From contig NZ_BDQM01000001.1 in NCBI RefSeq assembly GCF_002207865.1, positions 310,001 to 374,000 on the forward strand: DNA of 64,000 nt. Direction: 5' to 3'. The notes below the pieces were generated by a model. That model was not told where the DNA came from. It was given only the letters and a program-made list of their open reading frames with translations, and did no database searches. The first letter of the stretch is position 1. Each line of letters begins with the position of its first letter. This stretch comes from Colwellia marinimaniae. Lineage in GTDB: Bacteria > Pseudomonadota > Gammaproteobacteria > Enterobacterales > Alteromonadaceae. A program made the translations under genes and the position numbers. Shown piece after piece: positions 56,147 to 64,000 of the stretch.

Positions 56147-56256
56147 ATTCTTCTCTACTTTTTTGGTGAAATATTGAGTTGTTATCTTAATTCAGCTAAT
56201 AAAATGTAGCTGAATATTTTAGATGTTTTTATAAAAATCAGCGTCAGCTTAACAAA

Positions 56257-58125
56257 TTAAAAATAACTTATATTACTTATTTGTAAGGTGTTTTTGTTAC
56301 TCGGTAATTGCTGCCCTGGCGTAGTACGCCACACTAAACTCAAACCCGCTAAGCTTTTTGCCGACCAATCTTTCTGGCTGCCAAAGCCAAATTGCTGCAA
56401 TTGATTAAACGGAATTTCTACCGTTGTCCAAGTATCACTTGGCTGTAGTGTGGCAGAAAAGTGGTCCCAGTCTTGAACTTCGCTATGATAAACAGAAAGT
56501 CCAAACGGTACTTTGGATCCTTGGTAAGTTATTTTTACTCCCTTGAATTTCGAAGCGTCAATGGGCGTATCAAACATAACTTGCATACCAGCCCAGGCGC
56601 CAAAACCACCTGGTTTACCTAATTGAGTATCTATAGACAGCATATTATCTTGCTGCGCTAGTTTGGCGGTTGATTGACCGCCCATCATGGTATCGCTTAT
56701 CGCCTGCCACTGAATTTCGCCACTAAAGTCATCAATAGTTTTTTTCGCTTTGTTGGCGATGACGGTTTCGACATTGCATGCGGCTCCTTGTGGTATTAGC
56801 TTTTTATTTTTGGCAATCAGATCTTTTCTATCAATTTTTATCCCTGATTTATACACTGCTTGGATATTACTTAACTGGCTAATGTCGTTAAGCGGGTTTT
56901 GTGCTAGTAAAATAAAACTTGCTTGAAATCCTACTTTTAATTGGCCTAGCTCTGCTGCATTAATTATTTTTGCCGCATCTATGGTCGCTGCATTTATTAC
57001 TTGTGCATTCGTTAAGCCAGATTGACTCAGTGCTTGTAGTTCATTATGCAGACCGCTGCCATGTAAAGTATAAGGGTTGCCTGCATCAGAGCCTGTACCA
57101 ATGATAATACCGGCTTGGGCAAGTATTCGAATATTTTGAAAAGAAACTTGCCGCTTTTGCCAAACGATATCTTGCCATTTTGATGGTTTTGCTACTTTAT
57201 CAAATAAACAATGTTGCAGTTTATCTGGCACTGTCGCTAACAAAGTTTTGTTACTGCTAACTTGCTGATGTTTATATTCGGCACTGTGATTTTGAGTTAC
57301 AGCGAGTGTTGGTATGTAAGCTACCTTGTGTTTAACCATTAAGGCGATAAACTCCTCATCAATTGCTTCGATATTAATACCATGGGCTAAGGCAGTTGCA
57401 CCCGCTTTAATTGCTCTTTTGCCATCGACTAAGCTAGATACATGGACAAAGTAAGGCAGTCCAGCCGCTTTTGAACGTCGGCCAATTTCGGTTAGTTGCT
57501 TATCAGTTAACGAAGCGCCATGACCCCCAAAGGTTTCAATAACGGCTTTAGTTAGATGAGGCTTGCGCGCCATATGTTGTTGCCATAAATCATCAATAGC
57601 CGAAAAATTAGTGACTTCTAAGGCACTACCACCAAACTGTGTGCCATGACCACCAGGATTGGTAAATAATACCCCGGCGTAAAATAAGTTTGGCGAGGTC
57701 TGTTTAGCGATTAATTGGCTGGCCTCGTTAAGGGTACTATCAAAGGAAAACAGGTCGACAATACTGGTGATACCAAAATATAAGTTTGAATTAAAATGTG
57801 ATGCTACTGGTAAGTATTGAAACTCTTTACCGTAGTTGCTACCAGATGCACCAAGGTGAACATGTAAATCAATTAAGCCAGGTAGGGCGAAGTTATTATG
57901 TGCATCAACAATATTATCTGCGTTTTTGCTGTTAGCTTGGCTGGTGGTTATTTCAATAATCTTGCCATCTTCAATATACAAAGTACTTGGCTGGCTAAAA
58001 GCGCTTTGCTCCGCTTGGTATAAGCGAACATTGTCTATACGTAGATCAATGGCTTGAACACTTAGGCTACTAATACAGTTAAGGCCAGCCAATAGATTGG
58101 TAATGGTCAGTGATGATTTTTTCAT
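56257..58125 (-). CDS. exported amidohydrolase fused to a CIA30 domain
   Basis: A 622-residue two-domain protein. After a signal peptide (to about residue 25) comes an amidohydrolase-superfamily domain with the metal-binding HxH at H88/H90 (GLIDLHVHLGAS), a later His in AHGINIEAID and a GSDAG motif. Residues from about 465 to the end form a CIA30-like domain (ISDTMMGGQS, then WAGMQV and a VWRTTPGQ stretch), known from mitochondrial complex I assembly factors. The substrate is unknown; a periplasmic cyclic amide or dipeptide is conceivable. It is upstream of the LytS/LytTR pair in the same direction. Confidence 0.82.
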   Translation of the reverse strand: MKKSSLTITNLLAGLNCISSLSVQAIDLRIDNVRLYQAEQSAFSQPSTLYIEDGKIIEITTSQANSKNADNIVDAHNNFALPGLIDLHVHLGASGSNYGKEFQYLPVASHFNSNLYFGITSIVDLFSFDSTLNEASQLIAKQTSPNLFYAGVLFTNPGGHGTQFGGSALEVTNFSAIDDLWQQHMARKPHLTKAVIETFGGHGASLTDKQLTEIGRRSKAAGLPYFVHVSSLVDGKRAIKAGATALAHGINIEAIDEEFIALMVKHKVAYIPTLAVTQNHSAEYKHQQVSSNKTLLATVPDKLQHCLFDKVAKPSKWQDIVWQKRQVSFQNIRILAQAGIIIGTGSDAGNPYTLHGSGLHNELQALSQSGLTNAQVINAATIDAAKIINAAELGQLKVGFQASFILLAQNPLNDISQLSNIQAVYKSGIKIDRKDLIAKNKKLIPQGAACNVETVIANKAKKTIDDFSGEIQWQAISDTMMGGQSTAKLAQQDNMLSIDTQLGKPGGFGAWAGMQVMFDTPIDASKFKGVKITYQGSKVPFGLSVYHSEVQDWDHFSATLQPSDTWTTVEIPFNQLQQFGFGSQKDWSAKSLAGLSLVWRTTPGQQLPSNKNTLQISNISYF

Positions 58126-58217
58126 TCATTAATCCCTTATATTTTATTTATTATGCTGTGCTATATCGGTGCAGCACTTTTGTCATGATGGGATTAATTT
58201 AGCGCGTTAGCAGGGGC

Positions 58218-58267
58218 ATGTCGGTCTACTTTCTTTGAACTGACATTATTTGCCTTTGAATCGACAT
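58218..58267. promoter_or_regulatory. candidate LytTR operator
   Basis: On the minus strand ATGTCGATTCAAAG (58267-58254) and ATGTCAGTTCAAAG (58246-58233) are direct repeats with a 21-bp period; each contains a 9-mer close to the LytTR consensus (TCAGTTCAA matches at eight of nine positions). A plus-strand ATGTCGGT at 58218 adds an inverted half-site. Confidence 0.5.
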
Positions 58268-58372
58268 AAAGACTGGTTTGATGATTTTAAATGGGCTGAA
58301 CTAAGTATTTTTAGTTGATGCAAGGTATGATGAACAGATGAATAAGTGACTACCTTTAATGTGATAATACCC

Positions 58373-60448
58373 ATGAGCAACCCGACATTCGGCCAGCAAG
58401 CGCCACCAATGACTCAGCAAGTCAGACAAATTAGCGAATTAGCGCCATCACTCAAAAAAATCTTTGGCTTTGATGGCTTTCGCCCAGGACAGGAGCAGAC
58501 CATTACGCAATTGTTAAATGGTCAATCTTCTTTAGCTATTTTTCCAACTGGCTCAGGTAAGTCCTTGTGTTATCAATTAACGGCGTTGCATTTGCCACAT
58601 TTAACCTTAGTGGTATCCCCATTATTAGCCTTGATGAAAGATCAACTGGCCTTTTTGGCGAGCAAAGGTATTAAGGCGGCAAGCATTGATTCGACCCTAA
58701 AGGGTAATGAAGCTCAAACCGTGATGGCAGGGGTGCGTGACGGTAATATCAAAGTTTTGATGGTGTCGGTTGAGCGTTTTAAAAACGAAAGATTTAGGCA
58801 ATTTATTGAATCTGTACCTGTATCTATGTTGGTGGTTGATGAAGCACATTGTATTTCAGAGTGGGGCCATAACTTTAGACCTGACTATTTAAAGTTACCT
58901 AGCTACTGCCAAGCGTTAAAAATTCCCTTGGTGTTATTACTTACTGCCACGGCTACCCGTAAAGTAAAAATGGACATGGCCGCTAAGTTTGCTATACGAG
59001 ACGAACATATTGTGCAGACGGGTTTTTATCGCGCAAATCTTGATTTAAGTGTTGTGCCAGTGCTTGAGGTAGAAAAAAATGGCCTATTAGCGCAAATTAT
59101 CTCTCAACAAAGTACTCAGCAACAAGGCCCAGGTATTGTCTATGTAACCTTGCAACAGAGTGCTGAAAAAGTTGCGCAATATTTAACGCAACAAGGCATT
59201 AATGCCTGTGCCTATCATGCCGGTTTTGATAGTGATACTCGCAGTCAGATTCAGCAAGATTTTATGGCGGGTAAAATTCAAGTGATTGTCGCCACCATTG
59301 CCTTTGGTATGGGCATAGATAAAAGTGATATCCGCTTCGTTATTCATTATGACTTACCTAAATCTATTGAAAACTACAGTCAAGAAATCGGTCGAGCAGG
59401 ACGAGATGGACAACCAGCACAATGTTTTACCTTGGCAAATCTGGATGGTTTGAATACGGTGGAAAATTTTGTTTATGGCGATACCCCGGAATTTAACGGT
59501 ATTGAAATGCTGCTTAACAGTATCAAAGATGAAGTAATAACCAGTGCTTATGACAGCAAGTGGGAGCTGCAAATATTGCAACTGTCTAATGCCGTTAATA
59601 TTAAACAATTACCGTTAAAAACCTTACTGGTTCAGTTAGAGCTAGCTGGCGTGATTGAACCACTTTATGCTTATTTTGCCGATTTTAAAATTAAGCTGTT
59701 AAAGCCGAAAGATGAAATACTTAATAGTTTTAATGAGCAACGTAAAGATTTTCTGCAACGTATTTTTAACGCCACCGAGTTTAAAAAAGTCTGGGGTAGT
59801 TTAAATTTTGATAGCTTGTTAAAAGATAAAAGTATTGAGCGTAATCGTGTTATTGCTGCCCTAGAATACTTGCAAGAGCAACAGTTGATAGTACTGGAAA
59901 CTAAAGGTATGACCGAGGTCTTTAAAATTAACCTTAATGAGTTAGCCGATCCTAGCTTGTGCCAAACCTTAAGTGACTACTTTAAAGACAATGAAGAAAA
60001 AGAAATAAAACGCATCGCCGCCTTAGTACGTTTTTTTCAACTTGATACTTGCTTAACGGTAAATCTAGCACGTTATTTTGATGATGATTTTTTTGGCAGT
60101 AACCGCCTAGATGCTAATGGTGCTAATGGCTCTGGTGGCTCAGGCACAGTGCCACAATGTGGACATTGTAGTGTTTGTCGCGGAAAAGTTGCCGTGCTTG
60201 CGCGCTCTCAAGAAAATACGCCATGGCCGAGTGATGAGACATTAAAGCATGGCATGACTGAATTAGCAGAGCGTCTCAGCGGTAAAATCAACCAACCTTT
60301 ATCACTGGAAAGTTACTGCCGCTTTTTTGCTGGCATGACAGTGCCATTATTTGGCCGCAATAAAGTCAGACAATTATCAGGGTTTGGACTTTGTCAGCAA
60401 CAAAGGTATCAAGCTATACGTGATAAGTTGGCGAGTTTAGCTGATTAA
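58373..60448 (+). CDS. RecQ family ATP-dependent DNA helicase
   Basis: A 3'-5' DNA helicase of the RecQ family, 691 residues from this ATG. Motif 0 (FGFDGFRPGQEQ), Walker A (FPTGSGKSLCYQL), DEAHCISEWGH, the SAT-like LTATAT and motif VI (QEIGRAGRDGQ) are complete. The C-terminus has CGHCSVCRG, probably a zinc site, but no HRDC domain like E. coli RecQ, so it is a paralog-type RecQ. An in-frame GTG at 58346 is the alternative start; neither has a good Shine-Dalgarno. It is divergent from the amidohydrolase gene. Confidence 0.9.
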   Translation: MSNPTFGQQAPPMTQQVRQISELAPSLKKIFGFDGFRPGQEQTITQLLNGQSSLAIFPTGSGKSLCYQLTALHLPHLTLVVSPLLALMKDQLAFLASKGIKAASIDSTLKGNEAQTVMAGVRDGNIKVLMVSVERFKNERFRQFIESVPVSMLVVDEAHCISEWGHNFRPDYLKLPSYCQALKIPLVLLLTATATRKVKMDMAAKFAIRDEHIVQTGFYRANLDLSVVPVLEVEKNGLLAQIISQQSTQQQGPGIVYVTLQQSAEKVAQYLTQQGINACAYHAGFDSDTRSQIQQDFMAGKIQVIVATIAFGMGIDKSDIRFVIHYDLPKSIENYSQEIGRAGRDGQPAQCFTLANLDGLNTVENFVYGDTPEFNGIEMLLNSIKDEVITSAYDSKWELQILQLSNAVNIKQLPLKTLLVQLELAGVIEPLYAYFADFKIKLLKPKDEILNSFNEQRKDFLQRIFNATEFKKVWGSLNFDSLLKDKSIERNRVIAALEYLQEQQLIVLETKGMTEVFKINLNELADPSLCQTLSDYFKDNEEKEIKRIAALVRFFQLDTCLTVNLARYFDDDFFGSNRLDANGANGSGGSGTVPQCGHCSVCRGKVAVLARSQENTPWPSDETLKHGMTELAERLSGKINQPLSLESYCRFFAGMTVPLFGRNKVRQLSGFGLCQQQRYQAIRDKLASLAD

Positions 60449-60524
60449 ATTTATTGAAATAAATATCGAGAACTAAATATCGAGAAATAAATTAACTGTA
60501 AGTAGATAATGAAAAAAGTGGCTA

Positions 60525-60788
60525 ATACCAAACGGATTAATGAATTGACCAATTTAGAGCTGCATTAGCGAGTTAAGAACGAAAAAATGGATTAAACATA
60601 GTTATTCTATATTTTATTGATTTTTTGATGTTATTAGTTTGCTAATGAGCTCCTCAAGGGCGAGTTTAAAAGGCTTATAAGCGGCGTTATTGATTTTGAC
60701 AAGGGAGTAACCATTCTCATCAATCAATGCCTTGCCTCTAAGCCTTTTAATTCTCGCTAAATGATCAATAAATTAGTCCGATTGGTAT
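60525..60788. repeat. 264-bp element with long terminal inverted repeats
   Basis: The left end ATACCAAACGGATTAATGAA matches the inverted right end (ATACCAATCGGACTAATTTA on the other strand) over about 30 bases. It encloses copy C. No transposase is present; this looks like a nonautonomous mobile element or a nested insertion. Confidence 0.65.
60659..60758. repeat. palindromic dispersed repeat, copy C
   Basis: A 100-bp copy: GGCGAGTTTAAAAGGCTTA at the left, the core GGCGTTATTGATTTTGACAA, and a right end (AAGCCTTTTAATTCTCGCT) that mirrors the left. It has the same length as copy A and the same arms as copy B. Confidence 0.78.
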
Positions 60789-60924
60789 AAAATAGCCACT
60801 TTTTTATAGCTGTAATTTACCGTTAAATTTTTAAAGGTAAATGTTTAACAATAAATACTTAATAGTAAAACAGTAGCAATGTTTATTAAGGTCTAACTAG
60901 CTAACATTGCTACCATCTTGCCTC

Positions 60925-63900
60925 TTACTCCGGTGTTGGGTTTGCGCTACAGCGATTGTAAGTACATATGCTTCTCATTAATCTAACATCGCGTGAATTG
61001 ATAACGCCATCTGCATTTAAATCAAATGATATAGGCAGTGCTTCACCACGGCGAATAGCCAGAGAAAAAGCGCGAATATCATTTCTATCGACATCGCCAT
61101 CACCATCCATATCGCCAATGACAACATCGGGTACCTCGGGTTCAAAGAGTGCATTAGTAATTTCATAATCGTTACTAGTATCTTCTTCTGTCATCACAGC
61201 AACACCAGCACAATGTCCATTTTCATCAGTAATGGCGGCACGGCGGTTACCAAACCACTTCCAAGTTGAGGCACTGTCGTAAGTATCACCTTTGGCTAGT
61301 GTGGTAAAACCAAAACCTTCACTTAGTTCACCAGTAACATTATCAACACGATAAACCCGCACAGTGTGATCGCTGTTATTAACAAAGGAGAAGTCACTTT
61401 CAAAAGGTCCGACTAAATGCGGTGCTTTTAGCTCACAGCTACCAATGGTATTTGCTACAGGGATAACCTCTGGTGCAGCAGCACTCGCTACTATGGCTTC
61501 ATTAACCGTAAAGCTACTAACTTCATTGTTTAATACGCCAACACTTAAACAATTTAAGCTAGTATCGGTAACCATTAAGCGGCGATCACCATACCAAACA
61601 TCGTTACTGTAACTTGCCCCTGGTGCTAATATACCGTAACCATGAGTAAAGTCATTGGCACCACTGGTGGTGATGATTTTACCGCTAGTATTATCAATTC
61701 TGAATAAACGCACTGGCGTATCAGAGGTATTGGTAATGGTAAATTGATGTGATTCGTTCATGATTAAATGAGCTTGTGCTAATTCACAACTGCCCATTTG
61801 GTTTAATTCAGGAATGGTCTCAACAACGACATCTTTAACCAAGTCTTCATCGATAGTGAAAGTATTGTCATCTGCTGCCATTACCGCAACACCTAAACAG
61901 TTCATGTTGTTATCGCTTAACATCATGCGATCGCCTACCGTCCAACTGGCTGAGGTGTAAGTATCACCCTGGTTTAAGGTTTTATAGTTTTTGCCAAAGT
62001 TAGTTTTACCGGTAGTACTATTTACCCAGAATAGTGAAACTGGCGTATCGGTAGTATTAGTAAAGGTAAAGTTAGTTTTACTGGCATCATAATAACGCGG
62101 ATATTGCTGGACTAAGTCACAGCTGCCAATGGTATCAGCTGCCGGAATTTGTGCAGCGATTGGCGCCACTGTTTCAGAGTTTGCTAGTACAAATGCTGGA
62201 AAGCCTGAAGCTGTGCGCAGTACTACCTCTTTAAGTGTAGCGACATAAGCATTGTTATTGCCTGATTGTAAGGCGGTAACTAAAAGGTTTAAATCATCTT
62301 TATGCTGCTCACCTAAATAACGCATGGCAAAATAACCCCATTGATATAAGTTATCGTACTCATAACTCATAAATAGGATGTTATATAAAGGGGGAATGGT
62401 TTCACCTTTTAGGGTATTTAAGGTACGGGGATGTTCTTTACCCATGGCCATATATTCAGCCAAGCCTTCAGACCAAGCGACGTTATAGTCAAATGAACCG
62501 TATGAGCCTGATTTTATATAACGACCGTCAAGGTAGTGGGTAAATTCATGTCTTAAGTTATAAATTTGATCTTCATATTGGCATGAACCACCTACCCAAG
62601 AGTCAGGGCATTGCATGGCAATAAAGCGTGCTTGGTTACCTTGCGCTGTTGGTGTGCCTTCTAAATACATACCGCCATTATCAGTACTGATACCAAAAAA
62701 TTCGCCAGCATATTTTTCATAATCGTCCGGACTAGCAAAGGCAATCACTTCAATGTGTTCATTCAAATCGCCAGCAACAGGCGTGCCGGCAGTATTAAAG
62801 AAAGCATGAAATTCACTTTCTTGTCGTGCCATATCTGCACATGACTGAGCCAGTGTTGCTTGGCTGATTGAGCCTTGTGCGCGTATAGTAATGTTGTCAG
62901 TACAAGCATGGTTAACCGTTAAAATATCTGCTACTTTAGGCGGCACAATACAGCTACCAAATAAGGCATCACCCGCTTCACAACTACGTCCGGCATTCTC
63001 TAAGTAGTTTTTAGTAACAATAATACTGGCGGTTTCTACTGAGATATCAGCGATTACTTTACCGTGCGCCTCTAAAATAGTGCTATCAAAACGGGCTTTC
63101 GCTTCATCGGTAGCAATAGTTGAAATTTTACCCATAGCATTAAACGAATGCGGCAGTATCCATTTTCTGTCATCTTCAGTAGACCAGCGCATATCAAGGG
63201 ATGTTTCACCTAAAAATACAAATGAGCGCATCACCGATAATACCTCTAACATATTGTCGTTATAGGCGGCTTTAACTGGGGCATCACCATAATAGGCGGC
63301 AGAAGCAATAGTACCCATTAATGCCATGGTGGTATCGCCGGCATTACTTAGTGAGAATGGCTTGCTTTGCTCAGAGTAATATTGAATAAGACCTAATAAA
63401 TGCGGTAAATGATCTTTAAAATGTACCGCGCCCGAGTAGCGCTGTAAGTTTGTTAATGCATAAGCATAACCTTCTTGTATGACACTGCCCGCAGGGCTGA
63501 CAAAATTGCTCATTTGAGTAACCGCTAATAATGCGGTACTTAAATCTTCAGCTTCTGAGTCCGTCATCTGCTCAGCATAATATTTATAAGTGGCTAAAAA
63601 GTATAATAACTGGTTTAAATCCGGATCGGTTAAATCATCTGCTTCGCTTAGATAATGAAGGGCTTGAGATACATCTGTTATTGGGTCGTTCACAGCGCCG
63701 GCAATGGTTTTAAAACCATTATAATCTGAGGCTAAAATTTCAGCAATGCTAGCGCCATATTGTGCTTTAGAGCTAATAAGTGCCGCAGGTACGTTAACAA
63801 ATGTACTGGTAGGATAAATAATATAATCACCCATAGGCTCAGGTGGCTCTGGAATATCACCACCGCTAATGTTAACAATTAAACTGGTTTGTTGAATGTT

Positions 63901-64000
63901 GCCGCCAATGTGGAAGTAACGTTTACCAGCATGGGAGACAAATGAAATACTTTCATCGTTGGTATCAGGGTTGCTACTACTCGCTTCAACATCGCCGTCT
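60925..64000 (-). CDS. secreted M9-type collagenase, 5' end beyond the window
   Basis: The frame is open through the right edge, so the start and signal peptide are missing; about 1,025 residues are visible. At the N-terminal side is the end of a PPC-like domain (GKRYFHIGG), a PEP-rich linker, then a collagenase domain. Zinc ligands are HEFTH (nucleotides 62536-62550) followed by WSEGLAEY. Three repeats of about 100 residues follow (roughly 62150-61150), each with GSC and a second Cys and a VHL-beta-like strand pattern (FTNTTDTPVSLFWV). The end is a dockerin-like pair of calcium loops (DMDGDGDVDRND and DLNADGVINSRD). It probably degrades extracellular collagen or similar protein. Confidence 0.85.
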   Translation of the reverse strand, partial: DGDVEASSSNPDTNDESISFVSHAGKRYFHIGGNIQQTSLIVNISGGDIPEPPEPMGDYIIYPTSTFVNVPAALISSKAQYGASIAEILASDYNGFKTIAGAVNDPITDVSQALHYLSEADDLTDPDLNQLLYFLATYKYYAEQMTDSEAEDLSTALLAVTQMSNFVSPAGSVIQEGYAYALTNLQRYSGAVHFKDHLPHLLGLIQYYSEQSKPFSLSNAGDTTMALMGTIASAAYYGDAPVKAAYNDNMLEVLSVMRSFVFLGETSLDMRWSTEDDRKWILPHSFNAMGKISTIATDEAKARFDSTILEAHGKVIADISVETASIIVTKNYLENAGRSCEAGDALFGSCIVPPKVADILTVNHACTDNITIRAQGSISQATLAQSCADMARQESEFHAFFNTAGTPVAGDLNEHIEVIAFASPDDYEKYAGEFFGISTDNGGMYLEGTPTAQGNQARFIAMQCPDSWVGGSCQYEDQIYNLRHEFTHYLDGRYIKSGSYGSFDYNVAWSEGLAEYMAMGKEHPRTLNTLKGETIPPLYNILFMSYEYDNLYQWGYFAMRYLGEQHKDDLNLLVTALQSGNNNAYVATLKEVVLRTASGFPAFVLANSETVAPIAAQIPAADTIGSCDLVQQYPRYYDASKTNFTFTNTTDTPVSLFWVNSTTGKTNFGKNYKTLNQGDTYTSASWTVGDRMMLSDNNMNCLGVAVMAADDNTFTIDEDLVKDVVVETIPELNQMGSCELAQAHLIMNESHQFTITNTSDTPVRLFRIDNTSGKIITTSGANDFTHGYGILAPGASYSNDVWYGDRRLMVTDTSLNCLSVGVLNNEVSSFTVNEAIVASAAAPEVIPVANTIGSCELKAPHLVGPFESDFSFVNNSDHTVRVYRVDNVTGELSEGFGFTTLAKGDTYDSASTWKWFGNRRAAITDENGHCAGVAVMTEEDTSNDYEITNALFEPEVPDVVIGDMDGDGDVDRNDIRAFSLAIRRGEALPISFDLNADGVINSRDVRLMRSICTYNRCSANPTPE

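Larger units (their letters stand above)
60449..60924. other. intergenic region occupied by nested inverted repeats
   Basis: This 476-base gap between the convergent helicase and collagenase genes is mainly the 264-bp inverted repeat (60525-60788) containing repeat copy C. The remaining sequence is AT-rich without genes. Confidence 0.55.

Noticed and set aside
56190..56215. Hairpin ATTCAGCTA/TAGCTGAAT between amidohydrolase and kinase genes as a terminator
   Set aside because: The stem is perfect, but on the minus strand no T-run follows, so it probably does not end the amidohydrolase transcript.
1..64000. CRISPR arrays, tRNA/rRNA genes, prophage or intact insertion sequences
   Set aside because: I looked for regularly spaced repeats, tRNA cloverleaf ends and transposase or integrase proteins and found none.

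Overview
This 64 kb window is a chromosomal segment of a gammaproteobacterium, most probably a marine member of the Alteromonadales close to Colwellia. That placement is an inference from the AT-rich composition, a DUF3718 secreted protein, NnrS, an M9 collagenase, and a core gene order (iscX ... ndk-rlmN-pilF-rodZ-ispG-hisS-yfgM-bamB-der ... xseA/guaB-guaA) that follows the enterobacterial arrangement. I see no tRNA, rRNA, intact insertion sequence, prophage or CRISPR array.

Layout. 0-7 kb: hrpB and mrcB, a convergent secreted DUF3718 protein, an SOS-type yebG behind a clear LexA box, and a YgjP-like metallopeptidase. 7.2-10 kb: a hairpin-forming dispersed repeat, then a tight three-gene signalling operon (CheY-like receiver, CheC-like phosphatase, PAS-GGDEF cyclase). 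10-15.2 kb: a complete threonine operon with leader peptide, attenuator and thrABC. 15.3-21 kb: ung, a small unknown gene, a GNAT, a 2-hydroxyacid dehydrogenase, nnrS, a decayed LysR fragment and a carboxylesterase. 21.2-25.6 kb: the glrK-qseG-glrR sigma-54 two-component locus, with a divergent periplasmic EF-hand gene carrying a candidate GlrR site and -24/-12 promoter. 25.8-32 kb: M3 dipeptidyl carboxypeptidase lipoprotein, an alanine-rich coiled-coil lipoprotein, DUF2164, an outer-membrane barrel candidate, an Lrp/AsnC regulator and a 40-residue CxxC membrane microprotein. 32.4-46.8 kb: iscX, maeA, ndk, rlmN, pilF (with an unusual LysM tail), rodZ, ispG, hisS, yfgM, bamB, der and a YcgR-like PilZ protein. 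46.8-52.5 kb: xseA, guaB, guaA and ridA. 52.6-64 kb: a frameshifted GST remnant, selO, a LytS/LytTR two-component pair, an amidohydrolase-CIA30 fusion, a RecQ-family helicase and a large secreted collagenase cut by the right edge.

How the parts work together. Several units form coherent systems: threonine synthesis with its attenuator; peptidoglycan and outer-membrane assembly (mrcB, rodZ, bamB); purine synthesis (guaB, guaA); c-di-GMP signalling (the diguanylate cyclase and the PilZ effector); and two regulatory circuits proposed from DNA sites, GlrR/sigma-54 on the EF-hand gene and LytTR on the amidohydrolase gene.

The most unusual signals are non-coding. There is a pair of hairpins after guaB and guaA with identical cores but compensatory outer arms. 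There is a three-copy, roughly 100 bp palindromic repeat family. There are longer palindromes with ATACCAA ends, and phased palindromes upstream of the thr leader. All functional statements come from reading the sequence; no database search was run.
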